Below are positions 17,842 through 27,221 of a DNA stretch of 64,000 nt, in pieces. The number at the start of each line of letters is the position of its first letter. Position 1 is the first letter of the stretch. A program made the position numbers and the translations under genes. The notes below the pieces were generated by a model. That model was given only the letters and a program-made list of their open reading frames with translations, searched no databases and was not told the origin of the DNA. Source of the stretch: ZC4RG30 sp964632365 (GTDB lineage Bacteria > Pseudomonadota > Gammaproteobacteria > Steroidobacterales > Steroidobacteraceae); assembly GCA_964632365.1 (NCBI GenBank), contig CAZWDR010000001.1:1-64000 (forward strand). The letters run 5' to 3'.

Positions 17842-20800
17842 ATGCCAGAGAACCGGGACCTTCGCGCAGGCATCCTGTCCGCCAGCCGCTATGGCGGACT
17901 GCTGCTCGTCACCGTGCTGGCAGCCGTGATCGCGGCTGCCTGGTTCCTCTACCGGCTCGAGGTCATGCGCATCGCCGATTCGCAGCGCGTGCGCGAGACA
18001 ATGCGCGTCAACGTGATGGCGCAGCTGCTGCGCAGCGAGCTGCGCCACACCGTCGACACGCTGCGTCTGCTCACCGAGGGCGAAGGGGTGCGCGACTTCA
18101 TCGAGACCGGCGGCGAGCCATCGCTGGAATCCGCGGCGCGCAGCGCGCAGCTGCTGGGTTCGAGCCATCCGGAAATCGCGCGGCTGCGTTTCATCGATGC
18201 CGATGGACGCGAGCGCCTGCGTGTGGAAAGCGACGGCCGCCTCATCCTTGAGGCGCAGCAACTGCAGGATCGGGCCGCGGAAAGCTACTTCACCGGCGCC
18301 TCCAGCCTGCCGGCCAATGGTCTCTATCTTTCGGCCATTGGCGTGGATGCCGACGATGCCGCCGGCGAGGCCCCCTCACTGGTGCTGCGGCTGGCCATGC
18401 CGGTCTTCGACCGCGCCGGCCTGCTGCGCGGCGTCTATGTGATCGACTACCGCGCCGGGGACCTGATCGACCGGCTGCAGCAGGCGGTGCCGGCATTCGC
18501 GCACCGCATGCGGCTGCTGGATGCCCAGGGGTTCTGGATCAGGGGGCCGCAACGCGACGTCGAATGGGGCTTCGCGTTGCCGGGGCGCGAAGCCTTCACG
18601 CTGGCGCGTACCGAGCCCGCCCTGTGGGCGCAGGTGCAGGCCGAGGCCGTCGGGCAATCCAGCAACGCCGACGGTGCCCCGTTCACCTGGCAGCGCCTCG
18701 ACCCGCACGACATGGTGGGCACACAGCCCGGGCCGGTGATGGCCGAACAGCCCTGGCTCGTCCTGGCGACCGGCGTGACCGCCGCGGAATGGACCGCGCT
18801 GACCGCCGGTCTGCGCCGGATCATGCTGCTGGTGGTGCCAGGCCTGGTCGGGCTGACGATATTCTGCGCATGGCTGATCCGCGGCTGGCGCCGCACGCTG
18901 CTGGAAGTGCGCGTGGCCAACCAGCTGCTTGAAGAGCGGGTGCGCGCGCGCACCGCGGAGCTGGCGCGCACCAACCAGGAACTTCGCGAGCACCAGGACC
19001 TGCTGCAGGAGACCGGCCAGCTGGCGCAGGTGGGCGGCTGGGAGTTCGACCCGCTCACCGGCGAGGGCACCTGGACCGCCGAGATCGCGCGCATCCATGG
19101 GCTGGATCCGGAGCTGAAACCCAACCGCACGCTGGGCATGCAGTTCTTCGTGCCGGCTGACCAGAAGCGCATCGATGCGGCCATCCGCGATGCGGTGGAA
19201 CATGGCACGCCATACGACCTGGAACTGCAGATGGTCAGCGCGAACGGCGCGCGCAAATGGGTGCGCACGATGAGCCGGCCAGTGGTCCGCGACGGGCGGG
19301 TGGTGCGCATGCGCGGCGCGATGCAGGACATCACCGCGAACAAGCACAACCAGCTGCGCCTCGAGCAGCAGCTGCAGCGCCTGCACCTGCTCGAGCGGAT
19401 CACCCGCGCCATCGGCGAGCGGCAGGACCTGCCCAGCATCCTGCAGGTGGTGGCCGCGTCGCTCGAGACCCGGATGCCGCTGGACCTCGGCGCGGTGCTG
19501 CTTTACGACCCGCCCGACCGCGACCTGACGCTGCAGGCCGTCGGCCCGGCGGGCGCCGCGCTGGATGCCGGCCTGAACCTGCAGCCTGGCGCAAAGGTGC
19601 CGGTGAAGGGCAGGCTCGCGCGCTGCGTGACCGGAGAAGTGATCTATGAACCGGAACTCGCCGGCTCCGGACTCCCGCTGGGAGAACAACTCGCACCGGC
19701 GGGATTCCGTTCGATGGTGGTCGCGCCGCTGTCGATCGAAGGCATGACCTTCGGCGTGGTGCTTGCCGCACGGCGCGCGCACGACGCCTTCAGCCACGAA
19801 GACTGCGAATTCATCCGCCAGCTGAGCGAGCACGTGGCGCTGGCCGTGCACCAGGCCCGGCTGCACGGCGCCTTGCAGTCGGCCTACGAGAACCTGGCGA
19901 CGACGCAGCAGGCGGCGATGCAGCAGGACCGCCTGCGCGTGCTCGGGCAGATGGCCAGCGGCATCGCCCACGACATCAACAACGCGATCTCGCCGATCAT
20001 GCTGTACACCGGCTCGCTGCTCGAGACCGAATCTGGCCTGACCGAGCGGGCCCGCAAGGCGCTGCACACCATCCAGCAGGCGGTCAGTGACGTTGCGGAG
20101 ACCGTGGCGCGCCTGCGCGAGTTCTACCGCGATCGTGCCGGGCAGGCCGAGCTGCAGCCGGTGCAGCTCGACGCGATCGTGCGGCAGATTCCGGACCTCA
20201 CGCGGGCGCGCTGGCAGGCGATGCCCCAGCAACAGGGCGTGGTGATCGACCTGCAGCTGGAGCTGGATCCAACGCTGCCGCCGGTGCGTGGCATCGAGAA
20301 CGAGATCCGCGAGGCGCTCGTGAACCTCGTCTTCAATGCCGTCGATGCGATGCCCGGCGGCGGGCGCCTCATCTTGCGCACCGGCATGGCAGCGCCTGGC
20401 AAGGTGTTCGCGGAGGTTGCCGACAATGGTGCCGGCATGGACGAGGAGACGCGCCGGCGCTGCCTCGAGCCCTTCTTCACCACCAAGGGCGAGCGCGGCA
20501 CCGGCCTCGGTCTTGCCACCGTATATGGCGTCATGCAGCGGCACGACGGCGGAATCGAGATCCACAGTGCGCCGGGCGCCGGCACCACGATCCGGCTGGT
20601 CTTCGGCCAGGCCGACACGCCGGTGCTGCAGCCGGTGACGTTGACCGCGGTGCCGGCGCGCGGCCTGCATCTGCTGCTGGTGGACGACGATCCGGCGCTG
20701 CTGCGCTCGCTGCGCGAGACGCTGCAGCTGGATGACCACACGGTGCTGACTGCGAGCGACGGACGTCAGGGGCTGGAACTGTTCCACGCGTCGTTGCAGC

Positions 20801-21048
20801 CCGGCGCGGTGCCGGTCTCACTGGTGATCACGGACCTTGGCATGCCGGACCTGGACGGTCGCGCCGTGGCGGCGGCGATCAAGGCCGTGGCTCCGCAGGT
20901 GCCGGTGCTGATGCTGACCGGCTGGGGCGACCGGCTGATCGCCGAAGGACAGGCAATGCCGAATGTGGACCGCGTGATCGGCAAGCCGCCGCGCCTGCAT
21001 GACCTGCGTGCCGCAGTGGCCGAGCTGATGGCGGCACGCGATGCCTGA
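17842..21048 (+). CDS. Membrane hybrid sensor histidine kinase (periplasmic sensor-PAS-GAF-HisKA-HATPase-REC)
   Basis: A 1068-residue sensor kinase. Membrane helices near residues 18-37 and 328-347 enclose a periplasmic domain of about 285 residues, probably of the Cache/CHASE kind. A coiled coil follows, then PAS (about 385-500) and GAF (about 520-675) domains. The kinase core has the H-box IAHDINNAISP, NAVDAMPGGG (N-box), DNGAGMDEETRRRCLEPFFTT and GTGLGLATVYGV. The H-box with DINN resembles NtrB-like kinases. A C-terminal receiver (941-1066) has the VDDD acidic pocket, Asp in ITDLGMPDLDG and Lys in IGKPP. It should phosphorylate its own receiver or a separate regulator. The ligand is unknown; the HDOD gene is just upstream. 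Confidence 0.9.
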   Translation: MPENRDLRAGILSASRYGGLLLVTVLAAVIAAAWFLYRLEVMRIADSQRVRETMRVNVMAQLLRSELRHTVDTLRLLTEGEGVRDFIETGGEPSLESAARSAQLLGSSHPEIARLRFIDADGRERLRVESDGRLILEAQQLQDRAAESYFTGASSLPANGLYLSAIGVDADDAAGEAPSLVLRLAMPVFDRAGLLRGVYVIDYRAGDLIDRLQQAVPAFAHRMRLLDAQGFWIRGPQRDVEWGFALPGREAFTLARTEPALWAQVQAEAVGQSSNADGAPFTWQRLDPHDMVGTQPGPVMAEQPWLVLATGVTAAEWTALTAGLRRIMLLVVPGLVGLTIFCAWLIRGWRRTLLEVRVANQLLEERVRARTAELARTNQELREHQDLLQETGQLAQVGGWEFDPLTGEGTWTAEIARIHGLDPELKPNRTLGMQFFVPADQKRIDAAIRDAVEHGTPYDLELQMVSANGARKWVRTMSRPVVRDGRVVRMRGAMQDITANKHNQLRLEQQLQRLHLLERITRAIGERQDLPSILQVVAASLETRMPLDLGAVLLYDPPDRDLTLQAVGPAGAALDAGLNLQPGAKVPVKGRLARCVTGEVIYEPELAGSGLPLGEQLAPAGFRSMVVAPLSIEGMTFGVVLAARRAHDAFSHEDCEFIRQLSEHVALAVHQARLHGALQSAYENLATTQQAAMQQDRLRVLGQMASGIAHDINNAISPIMLYTGSLLETESGLTERARKALHTIQQAVSDVAETVARLREFYRDRAGQAELQPVQLDAIVRQIPDLTRARWQAMPQQQGVVIDLQLELDPTLPPVRGIENEIREALVNLVFNAVDAMPGGGRLILRTGMAAPGKVFAEVADNGAGMDEETRRRCLEPFFTTKGERGTGLGLATVYGVMQRHDGGIEIHSAPGAGTTIRLVFGQADTPVLQPVTLTAVPARGLHLLLVDDDPALLRSLRETLQLDDHTVLTASDGRQGLELFHASLQPGAVPVSLVITDLGMPDLDGRAVAAAIKAVAPQVPVLMLTGWGDRLIAEGQAMPNVDRVIGKPPRLHDLRAAVAELMAARDA

Positions 21049-21138
21049 ACGGCGCGTGGCTGGCTTTTGGGGGCGTTCTCCGACACCCAATGGAGGCCTG
21101 AAGTGTGATACTTGCCAGTCCACACGAGAAGAACATGC

Positions 21139-24100
21139 ATGGCTTCGAACACATCCTCGGGGGCCGCTGGCCCCGATGACCGCAATCGCGGTCTGCGGCT
21201 GAATCTCCGGCTTCCCGCCAGCCTCGTCATCGGCCTCACCACCGCCATCGTGGTGATCACGGTGCTGGCCCTGCTGTCCTGGGCCGCACTGCGCGACCAA
21301 TACAAGACGCGCGAAGACACGATGGCGACGCTGAACGTCGATGCCGCCGTGCATGCCGTGCTCGCCGGCATCGTCGATGCCGAGACCGGGCAGCGCGGCT
21401 TCCTGATCACGCGCGTGGAAACCTACCTTGAACCGTTCCTGCAGGCGCGCACGCGCCTGCGCGCCGACCTCGAGCGCGTGCCGGTGCTCGTCGCCAACGA
21501 CAGCGACCAGTTGCAGCGCGCGCGCGCGTTGCGTGAGCTGGTGCTGGTGCGTCTCGACCTGCTGCAGCAGGTGGTCGACCTGCAGCGCAACGACCAGTGG
21601 GATGACGCGGTCGACCTCGTGACCAACGGCCGCGGCCGCCAGCTGATGGAGGAGATCCGCACGATCAGCAACGAGATGCTGCAGCATGAGCAGGCCCTGC
21701 TCGCGCAGCGTCATCTGGCCATGGAGACCTCGCGCCAGCGCTCCGCGCTGACGGTTTTCGGGGGCCTTGCGCTGCTGCTGGCACTGGTGATCATCGCCGG
21801 CGTCGTCGCCGCGCGCGAGGTGCGCCGCAAGCAGATCGAGAGCTGGCTGCGGGCCAGCCAGGCGGCGCTGGCCGCCTCGCTGCAGGGGGAGCACCGGCAG
21901 GAAGACCTCGGCCGCCTGATCCTGCAGTTCCTCACCCGCCAGCTGCGCGCGCCCGCCGGCGCGTTCTATGTGGTCGAACGCGGCGAGATGCTGCGACGGG
22001 TGGCGGGTTTTGCCCTGTCCGGGCCGCAGCCGGAGACGATCCGCGTCGGCTCCGGGCTGGCCGGTGAGGCCGTGCGCGCGAACCGGGTGATGGATCTGGC
22101 CGTCCCCGCGGAGCACCTGCGCGTCGAATCGGCGGTGGTGTCGTCCACGCCGCCGCACGTGATGGTCGTGCCCACGGCCTATCACGGGCGCGTCAACGCA
22201 GTGCTCGAGCTCGCGTTCACCCGGGCGCCGGGCCCGGCCGAGCATGAACTGCTCGATCGCATCCGCTTCACGCTGGGCGCGGCGGTGAATTCGGCGACCG
22301 ACCGCACGCAGCTGGAGGAACTGCTCGCCGAGACGCAGCGCCAGGCCGAGGAGCTGCAGACCCAGCAGGAAGAACTGCGCGTCGCGAACGAGGAGCTGCA
22401 GGGCCAGAGCGATGCATTGAAGTCCTCGCAGGTGCGTCTCGAGCAGCAGCAGGCGGAACTCGAGCAGACCAACTCGCAGCTGGAGGAGCAGACCCGCGCG
22501 CTCGAGGAGCACGCCGACAAGCTCGCGCGCGGCGAGGCCGAGCTGCGCGCGCGCAGCGAGGAACTGCAGCGCGCGAACGACTACAAGTCCGAGTTCCTGG
22601 CGAACATGAGCCACGAGCTGCGCACCCCGCTGAACTCCTCGCTGATCCTCGCCAAGCTGCTGGCCGACAACAAGCATGGCAACCTCAGCGACGAGCAGGT
22701 GCGCTTCGCACAGACCATCCATGCGTCCGGCAACGATCTGCTCGCGCTGATCAACGACATCCTCGACCTGTCGAAGATCGAGGCCGGCAAGATGGAGATC
22801 CATCGCGAGAGCGTGCCGGTGGAGCGTCTGCTGGACAGCATCCGCGAAGGCTTCGCCGAGGTGGCGCGCGGCAAGGGTCTCGATTTCCAGGTCTCGGCCG
22901 CGCCGGATGTGCCGCCGCGCATCGAGACCGACAGCCAGCGCGTGCTGCAGGTGCTGCGCAACCTGATGTCCAATGCCATCAAGTTCACCGCCTCGGGCAG
23001 CGTGAGCCTGAAGGTCAGTGCCGCGCCGTCGCCCGCCGGCATGCGCCTGGCCTTCGCAGTGCGCGACACCGGCATCGGCATCGCCCGCGAGCAGCAGCAG
23101 TCGATCTTCGAGGCGTTCCGCCAGGCCGATGGCAGCACGCACCGCAAGTACGGCGGCACGGGCCTCGGGCTGTCGATCTCGCGCGACCTGGCGCAGCTGC
23201 TGGGTGGTCATGTCACCGTCGAGAGCGACCTGGGCGCGGGCAGCACGTTCACGCTGTGGCTGCCCGAACGGGCCGCGGAACGTCGCGCCGATCCGGAGCG
23301 CAACACGCTGCGTGACCGCGCGCAGGCGCCCTCCGCACCGGGCGCTTCCGACCCCTATCGCCCACGCGGCGGCGGCAGCGAGGGCGCAGTGCCGGTGGCG
23401 TGGCCGCCGACCGCATCCCCGCGCGCAAAGCCGTCGGCGCCGGCTGCGCCGAAGGCCCCGCCGCGGCCGGCCAGTCCCGACGAGCGCGTGCTGCTGGTGA
23501 TCGAGGATGATCCGGCCTTCGCAGGCATCCTGCGAGATCTGGCCAGCGAGCATGGCTTCGAGGCCATCGTCGCCGCCGATGCGCGCGAGGGACTGCAGGC
23601 GCTGCACCAGCATGCCGTCAGCGCCGTGCTGCTCGACATGCACCTGCCCGACCGCACCGGCCTGTCGGTGCTCGATGAGATCAAGCGCGATCCGGCCACG
23701 CGTCACATCCCGGTGCACGCGATGTCCGTGGCCGACTACGCGCATGAGGCCCTCAGTCGCGGCGCGGTGGGCTATGCGCTGAAGCCCGTTGACCGCGAGC
23801 AGGTGGCCGAAGCGCTGCGACGGCTCGATTCGCGCCTTTCGCCCGGCGTGCGGCGCGTGCTGGTGGTCGAGGACGATGCCCGCCAGCGCGAGAGCGTGCG
23901 GCAGCTGCTGGCGAGCGAGGGCGTGGAGATCGTGCCGGCCGATTCGGCCGCCGCCGCGCTGGAAGAGCTGCAGCAGCACACCTTCGACTGCATGGTGCTC
24001 GACCTGAACCTTCCCGACCTCAGCGGCTATGAGCTGCTGGAGAAGATGGGCGAGCTCGATGGCGTCGGCTATCCACCGGTGATCGTCTACACCGGTCGCA

Positions 24101-24666
24101 GCCTGAGCCGGGACGAGGAGCAGCGCCTGCGGCGCTTCTCACGCTCGATCATCATCAAGGATGCGCGCTCCCCGGAGCGGCTGCTCGACGAGGTGACGCT
24201 GTTCCTGCACCAGGTCGAGGCCGAACTTCCGCCCGAGAGCCAGCGCCTGCTGCGCGCCGCGCGCGACCGCGAGGCGGCCTTCGAGAACCGCCGCATCCTC
24301 GTGGTCGAAGACGACGTGCGCAATATCTTCGCGCTGAGCAAGGTGCTCGAGCCACGCGGCGCGCGCATCGACATCGCGCGCAACGGGCGCGAGGCGCTGG
24401 ACCACCTGGAGCGCACGCGGGGCACCGATTCGGCCCCCGACCTTGTGCTGATGGACATCATGATGCCCGAGATGGATGGGCTGGCCGCCACGCGCGAGAT
24501 CCGCAAGCGCCCCGAATGGAAGCGCCTGCCCATCATCGCGCTCACGGCCAAGGCGATGCGCGACGACCAGGAGAAATGCCTGCAGGCCGGCGCCAATGAC
24601 TACCTCGCCAAGCCGCTGGACATCGAGCGGCTGCTGTCGCTGGTCCGGGTGTGGATGCCGCAGTGA
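21139..24666 (+). CDS. Hybrid sensor histidine kinase with CHASE3-GAF and three receiver domains
   Basis: 1175 residues from ATG 21139 (a TTG 27 bp upstream is the alternative). Order: membrane helix about 20-45; a CHASE3 periplasmic domain (ILAGIVDAETGQRGFL-type signature near 73-88); helix about 202-224; GAF about 250-387; a long coiled coil 390-480; HisKA with MSHELRTPLN; HATPase with NAIKFTASG, DTGIGIA and GGTGLGLSIS; then three receivers near 782-897, 905-1025 and 1050-1175. Their phosphoacceptor aspartates lie in LLDMHLPD, VLDLNLPD and LMDIMMPEMDG. It heads a coupled operon with CheR, CheB and a second kinase; no chemoreceptor, CheA or CheW gene is nearby, so the pathway is probably not flagellar chemotaxis. 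Confidence 0.93.
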   Translation: MASNTSSGAAGPDDRNRGLRLNLRLPASLVIGLTTAIVVITVLALLSWAALRDQYKTREDTMATLNVDAAVHAVLAGIVDAETGQRGFLITRVETYLEPFLQARTRLRADLERVPVLVANDSDQLQRARALRELVLVRLDLLQQVVDLQRNDQWDDAVDLVTNGRGRQLMEEIRTISNEMLQHEQALLAQRHLAMETSRQRSALTVFGGLALLLALVIIAGVVAAREVRRKQIESWLRASQAALAASLQGEHRQEDLGRLILQFLTRQLRAPAGAFYVVERGEMLRRVAGFALSGPQPETIRVGSGLAGEAVRANRVMDLAVPAEHLRVESAVVSSTPPHVMVVPTAYHGRVNAVLELAFTRAPGPAEHELLDRIRFTLGAAVNSATDRTQLEELLAETQRQAEELQTQQEELRVANEELQGQSDALKSSQVRLEQQQAELEQTNSQLEEQTRALEEHADKLARGEAELRARSEELQRANDYKSEFLANMSHELRTPLNSSLILAKLLADNKHGNLSDEQVRFAQTIHASGNDLLALINDILDLSKIEAGKMEIHRESVPVERLLDSIREGFAEVARGKGLDFQVSAAPDVPPRIETDSQRVLQVLRNLMSNAIKFTASGSVSLKVSAAPSPAGMRLAFAVRDTGIGIAREQQQSIFEAFRQADGSTHRKYGGTGLGLSISRDLAQLLGGHVTVESDLGAGSTFTLWLPERAAERRADPERNTLRDRAQAPSAPGASDPYRPRGGGSEGAVPVAWPPTASPRAKPSAPAAPKAPPRPASPDERVLLVIEDDPAFAGILRDLASEHGFEAIVAADAREGLQALHQHAVSAVLLDMHLPDRTGLSVLDEIKRDPATRHIPVHAMSVADYAHEALSRGAVGYALKPVDREQVAEALRRLDSRLSPGVRRVLVVEDDARQRESVRQLLASEGVEIVPADSAAAALEELQQHTFDCMVLDLNLPDLSGYELLEKMGELDGVGYPPVIVYTGRSLSRDEEQRLRRFSRSIIIKDARSPERLLDEVTLFLHQVEAELPPESQRLLRAARDREAAFENRRILVVEDDVRNIFALSKVLEPRGARIDIARNGREALDHLERTRGTDSAPDLVLMDIMMPEMDGLAATREIRKRPEWKRLPIIALTAKAMRDDQEKCLQAGANDYLAKPLDIERLLSLVRVWMPQ

Positions 24667-25502
24667 CCTCCGCCGCGTCCCAGGACCGGATCGCCGACAT
24701 CGAAACGCGGCTGCTGCTCGAGGCGCTCTACCAGCGCTACCACTACGACTTCCGCGCCTACGCGCGCACCTCGCTGCGACGGCGGTTGCGGGTGGCGATG
24801 GACAAGTTCGGTTGCCGCAGCCTGTCGGAGCTGCAGCACCGGTTGCTGCACGAGAGCGCGCTGCTGCCCGACCTGATGGACATCCTCACGGTGCAGGTCA
24901 GCGACATGTTCCGCGACCCGCTGTACTTCCGCGCGTTGCGCGAGCGCGTGGTGCCGATGCTGCGCACCTATCCGTCGCTGAAGGTCTGGGTGGCCGGCTG
25001 CAGCAGCGGCGAGGAAGCCTGGTCGATCGCCATCCTGCTCAAGGAGGAGGGGCTGCTCGACCGCACGCTGATCTATGCCACGGACATCAACACGATGGCG
25101 CTGGAGAAGGCCCAGGCGGGCGTGTTCGACATCGACCGCATCAGCGGCTTCAGCGAGAACCATCGCAAGTCCGGTGGCCATGGGTCGCTGTCGGCGCATT
25201 ACACGGCCGCCTATGGCAAGGCCGCCTTCGACCGCACGCTGCGCCAGCACATGACCTTCGCCGACCACAGCCTGTCCACCGACTCGGCGTTCTCGGAGGT
25301 GCAGCTGATCTCCTGCCGCAACGTGCTGATCTACTTCACGCGCCCGTTGCAGGACCGCGCGCTGGGGCTGTTCCGCGAGTCGCTGTGCTACAAGGGTTTC
25401 CTCGGCATCGGCTCCAGCGAGTCACTGCGCTTCTCGTCGCTGGCCGACAGCTTCGCCGAGCTCGACGCGGAAAACCGCATCTACCAGAAGGTGGCCGCAT
25501 GA
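24663..25502 (+). CDS. cheR: CheR-type glutamate O-methyltransferase
   Basis: About 280 residues from the GTG at 24663, whose GTGA overlaps the kinase stop codon; a GTG at 24651 would add four residues. Both CheR domains are visible: the N-terminal helical part (RRRLRVAMDKFGCRSLSELQHRL) and the C-terminal SAM-binding Rossmann domain with VWVAGCSSGEEAWSIAI, TDINTMALEKAQAGVF, and SCRNVLIYFTRPLQ near the end. It should methylate glutamates on a receptor-like or coiled-coil signalling protein; in this operon the long coiled coil of the upstream kinase is an attractive candidate (inference). CheB follows with an ATGA overlap. Confidence 0.93.
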   Translation: MTSAASQDRIADIETRLLLEALYQRYHYDFRAYARTSLRRRLRVAMDKFGCRSLSELQHRLLHESALLPDLMDILTVQVSDMFRDPLYFRALRERVVPMLRTYPSLKVWVAGCSSGEEAWSIAILLKEEGLLDRTLIYATDINTMALEKAQAGVFDIDRISGFSENHRKSGGHGSLSAHYTAAYGKAAFDRTLRQHMTFADHSLSTDSAFSEVQLISCRNVLIYFTRPLQDRALGLFRESLCYKGFLGIGSSESLRFSSLADSFAELDAENRIYQKVAA

Positions 25503-26101
25503 ACCTGCGCTCGCCGCGCGATGTGACGGCGGTGGTGATCGGCGCTTCCGCCGGTGGCATCGAGGCGCTGGGGCTGCTGCTGCCGGCGCTGGCCGCGGAC
25601 TGCCGGGCGGCCGTGCTGATCGTGGTGCACATGCCGCGCCAGCGGCCCAGCCTGCTGGCCGAACTGTTCCGGCCGCGCTGCGTGCTGCCGGTGGTGCAGG
25701 CGGAAGACAAGCAGCCGCTCGAGGCGGGCACCATCTACTTCGCCCCCCCGGACTACCATCTGCTCGTCGACTGCGGCGAGAATGGCGCCCCCCTCGTCGC
25801 GCTGTCGGTCGACGAGCCGATCCACTATTCCCGGCCATCCATCGACGCGCTGTTCGAATCGGCCGCCGAGTGCTGGGGCGGGAGCCTGATGGGTGTGATC
25901 CTCACCGGTGCGAATGACGATGGCGTGCGTGGCCTCGGCGCAGTCGCGCGCGCCGGCGGGCTCACCGTGGTGCAGGACCCCGGCGAGGCACTGGCCAGCA
26001 CACTGCCGGCCGCGGCGGTCCGCACCGGCCTTGCCCGGCACGTGCTGCCGCTCGCGGGCATCCGCGACTTGCTGGAGACGACTGGAGTGCGCGATGAATA
26101 G
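25499..26101 (+). CDS. cheB: Stand-alone CheB-type methylesterase
   Basis: A 200-residue CheB catalytic domain without the usual N-terminal receiver. The catalytic triad is in place: Ser17 in GASAGG, His44 in VVHMPRQRP and Asp141 in LTGANDDGVRG. It removes methyl groups added by CheR or deamidates glutamine. With no receiver of its own, control must come from another protein; the receivers of the flanking kinases are obvious candidates. The ATG overlaps the cheR stop (ATGA) and its own stop lies 8 bp inside the next gene, so the four genes are translated as one unit. Confidence 0.93.
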   Translation: MNLRSPRDVTAVVIGASAGGIEALGLLLPALAADCRAAVLIVVHMPRQRPSLLAELFRPRCVLPVVQAEDKQPLEAGTIYFAPPDYHLLVDCGENGAPLVALSVDEPIHYSRPSIDALFESAAECWGGSLMGVILTGANDDGVRGLGAVARAGGLTVVQDPGEALASTLPAAAVRTGLARHVLPLAGIRDLLETTGVRDE

Positions 26102-27221
26102 CGGCCGCCGCCCATTGCCGCCGGTGAAGTTCCTGCTGGTCGATGACCTGGAGGACAACCTGCTGGCGCTGTCGGCGCTGCTGCGCGACATGAACGTGGA
26201 CATCCTCACGGCGCGCTCTGGCGCCGACGCGCTCGAGTTGCTGCTGGAACACGACGTCGCGCTGGCGCTGCTCGATGTGCAGATGCCCGAGATGGATGGC
26301 TTCGAGCTGGCCGAGCTGATGCGCGGCAGCGAGCGCACGCGCCACGTGCCCATCATCTTCGTCACCGCGGGCGTGCGCGATTCGCACCGCCACTTCCGCG
26401 GCTACGAGGCCGGCGCCGTGGACTTCCTCTACAAGCCCATCGATCCGCACATCCTGCGCAGCAAGGCCGAGGTGTTCTTCCAGCTGCATCGGCAGCGCCA
26501 GCAGCTGGACGCGCACCTGGTCGAGCTGTCGGAGACGCTGCGCCTGAACGAGGTCTTCGCCGCGGTGCTGGGTCATGACCTGCGCAATCCGCTCAGCGCC
26601 ATCGTGGCCTCCGCCCATGTGATGCGCCAGAGCCAGGACGAGCTGGCCCGCACGATGGGCCAGCGCGTGCTGAACAGTGCACGGCGCATGGCGCGGCTGA
26701 TCGAGGACCTGCTCGACTTCTCGCGGGCGCGCCTGGCCGGCGGCATCACCGTGCGGCCGGAGCCCGGCGACCTCGGCGAGATGACCCGCCGCGTGCTGCA
26801 GGAACACCAGGCCGCGGCGCCGGACCGGCGCATCGTGCTGTCACTGGATGGCGCGCTGCGCGGGGCGTTCGACGGCGAACGCGTGGCGCAGATGGCTTCG
26901 AACCTCGTGGGCAATGCCCTGCAGCACGGCAGCCGCGAGGGCGAGATCCTCGTGCATCTGGATGGCCGTGACGGGGTGCTGGTGAAGTTGTCCGTGACCA
27001 ACCCCGGCGAGATCCCGCCACAGCTGCTCGACGAGATCTTCGAACCGTTCCGCGGCCGGCGCGAAGAGGTGGGCAGCCGGGGTGGCGGACTGGGGCTTGG
27101 CCTCTACATCGTGCAGCAGCTGGCGCGCGCCCACGGCGGCGAGGTGGCGGTGGCCACCGGTGCCGGGCAGACCTGTTTCACGGTGTCGCTGCCGCGCCAG
27201 CCGCCACAGCGGGCGGACTGA
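26094..27221 (+). CDS. Cytoplasmic response regulator-histidine kinase fusion (REC-HisKA-HATPase)
   Basis: 375 residues, no membrane segment. An N-terminal receiver (about 12-130) has VDDLEDN, the phosphoacceptor Asp in LLDVQMPEMDG and Lys in LYKPID. It is followed by HisKA with the H-box LGHDLRNPLSAI and HATPase with NLVGNALQHGS and GGGLGLGLYIV. The D/G1 box is weakened (NPGEIPPQ instead of DNGxGI), so catalytic efficiency is uncertain. Such REC-HK proteins relay phosphate from another kinase; the triple-receiver kinase upstream is the natural partner. The 3' end overlaps the convergent pseudokinase gene by 44 bp. Last gene of the kinase-CheR-CheB-kinase operon. Confidence 0.9.
   Translation: MNSGRRPLPPVKFLLVDDLEDNLLALSALLRDMNVDILTARSGADALELLLEHDVALALLDVQMPEMDGFELAELMRGSERTRHVPIIFVTAGVRDSHRHFRGYEAGAVDFLYKPIDPHILRSKAEVFFQLHRQRQQLDAHLVELSETLRLNEVFAAVLGHDLRNPLSAIVASAHVMRQSQDELARTMGQRVLNSARRMARLIEDLLDFSRARLAGGITVRPEPGDLGEMTRRVLQEHQAAAPDRRIVLSLDGALRGAFDGERVAQMASNLVGNALQHGSREGEILVHLDGRDGVLVKLSVTNPGEIPPQLLDEIFEPFRGRREEVGSRGGGLGLGLYIVQQLARAHGGEVAVATGAGQTCFTVSLPRQPPQRAD

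Noticed and set aside
18376..23979. Very long minus-strand frames (about 800 and 1050 residues) opposite the sensor kinases
   Set aside because: The sense frames have complete kinase motifs; the antisense products are low-complexity His/Gln/Arg-rich sequence.
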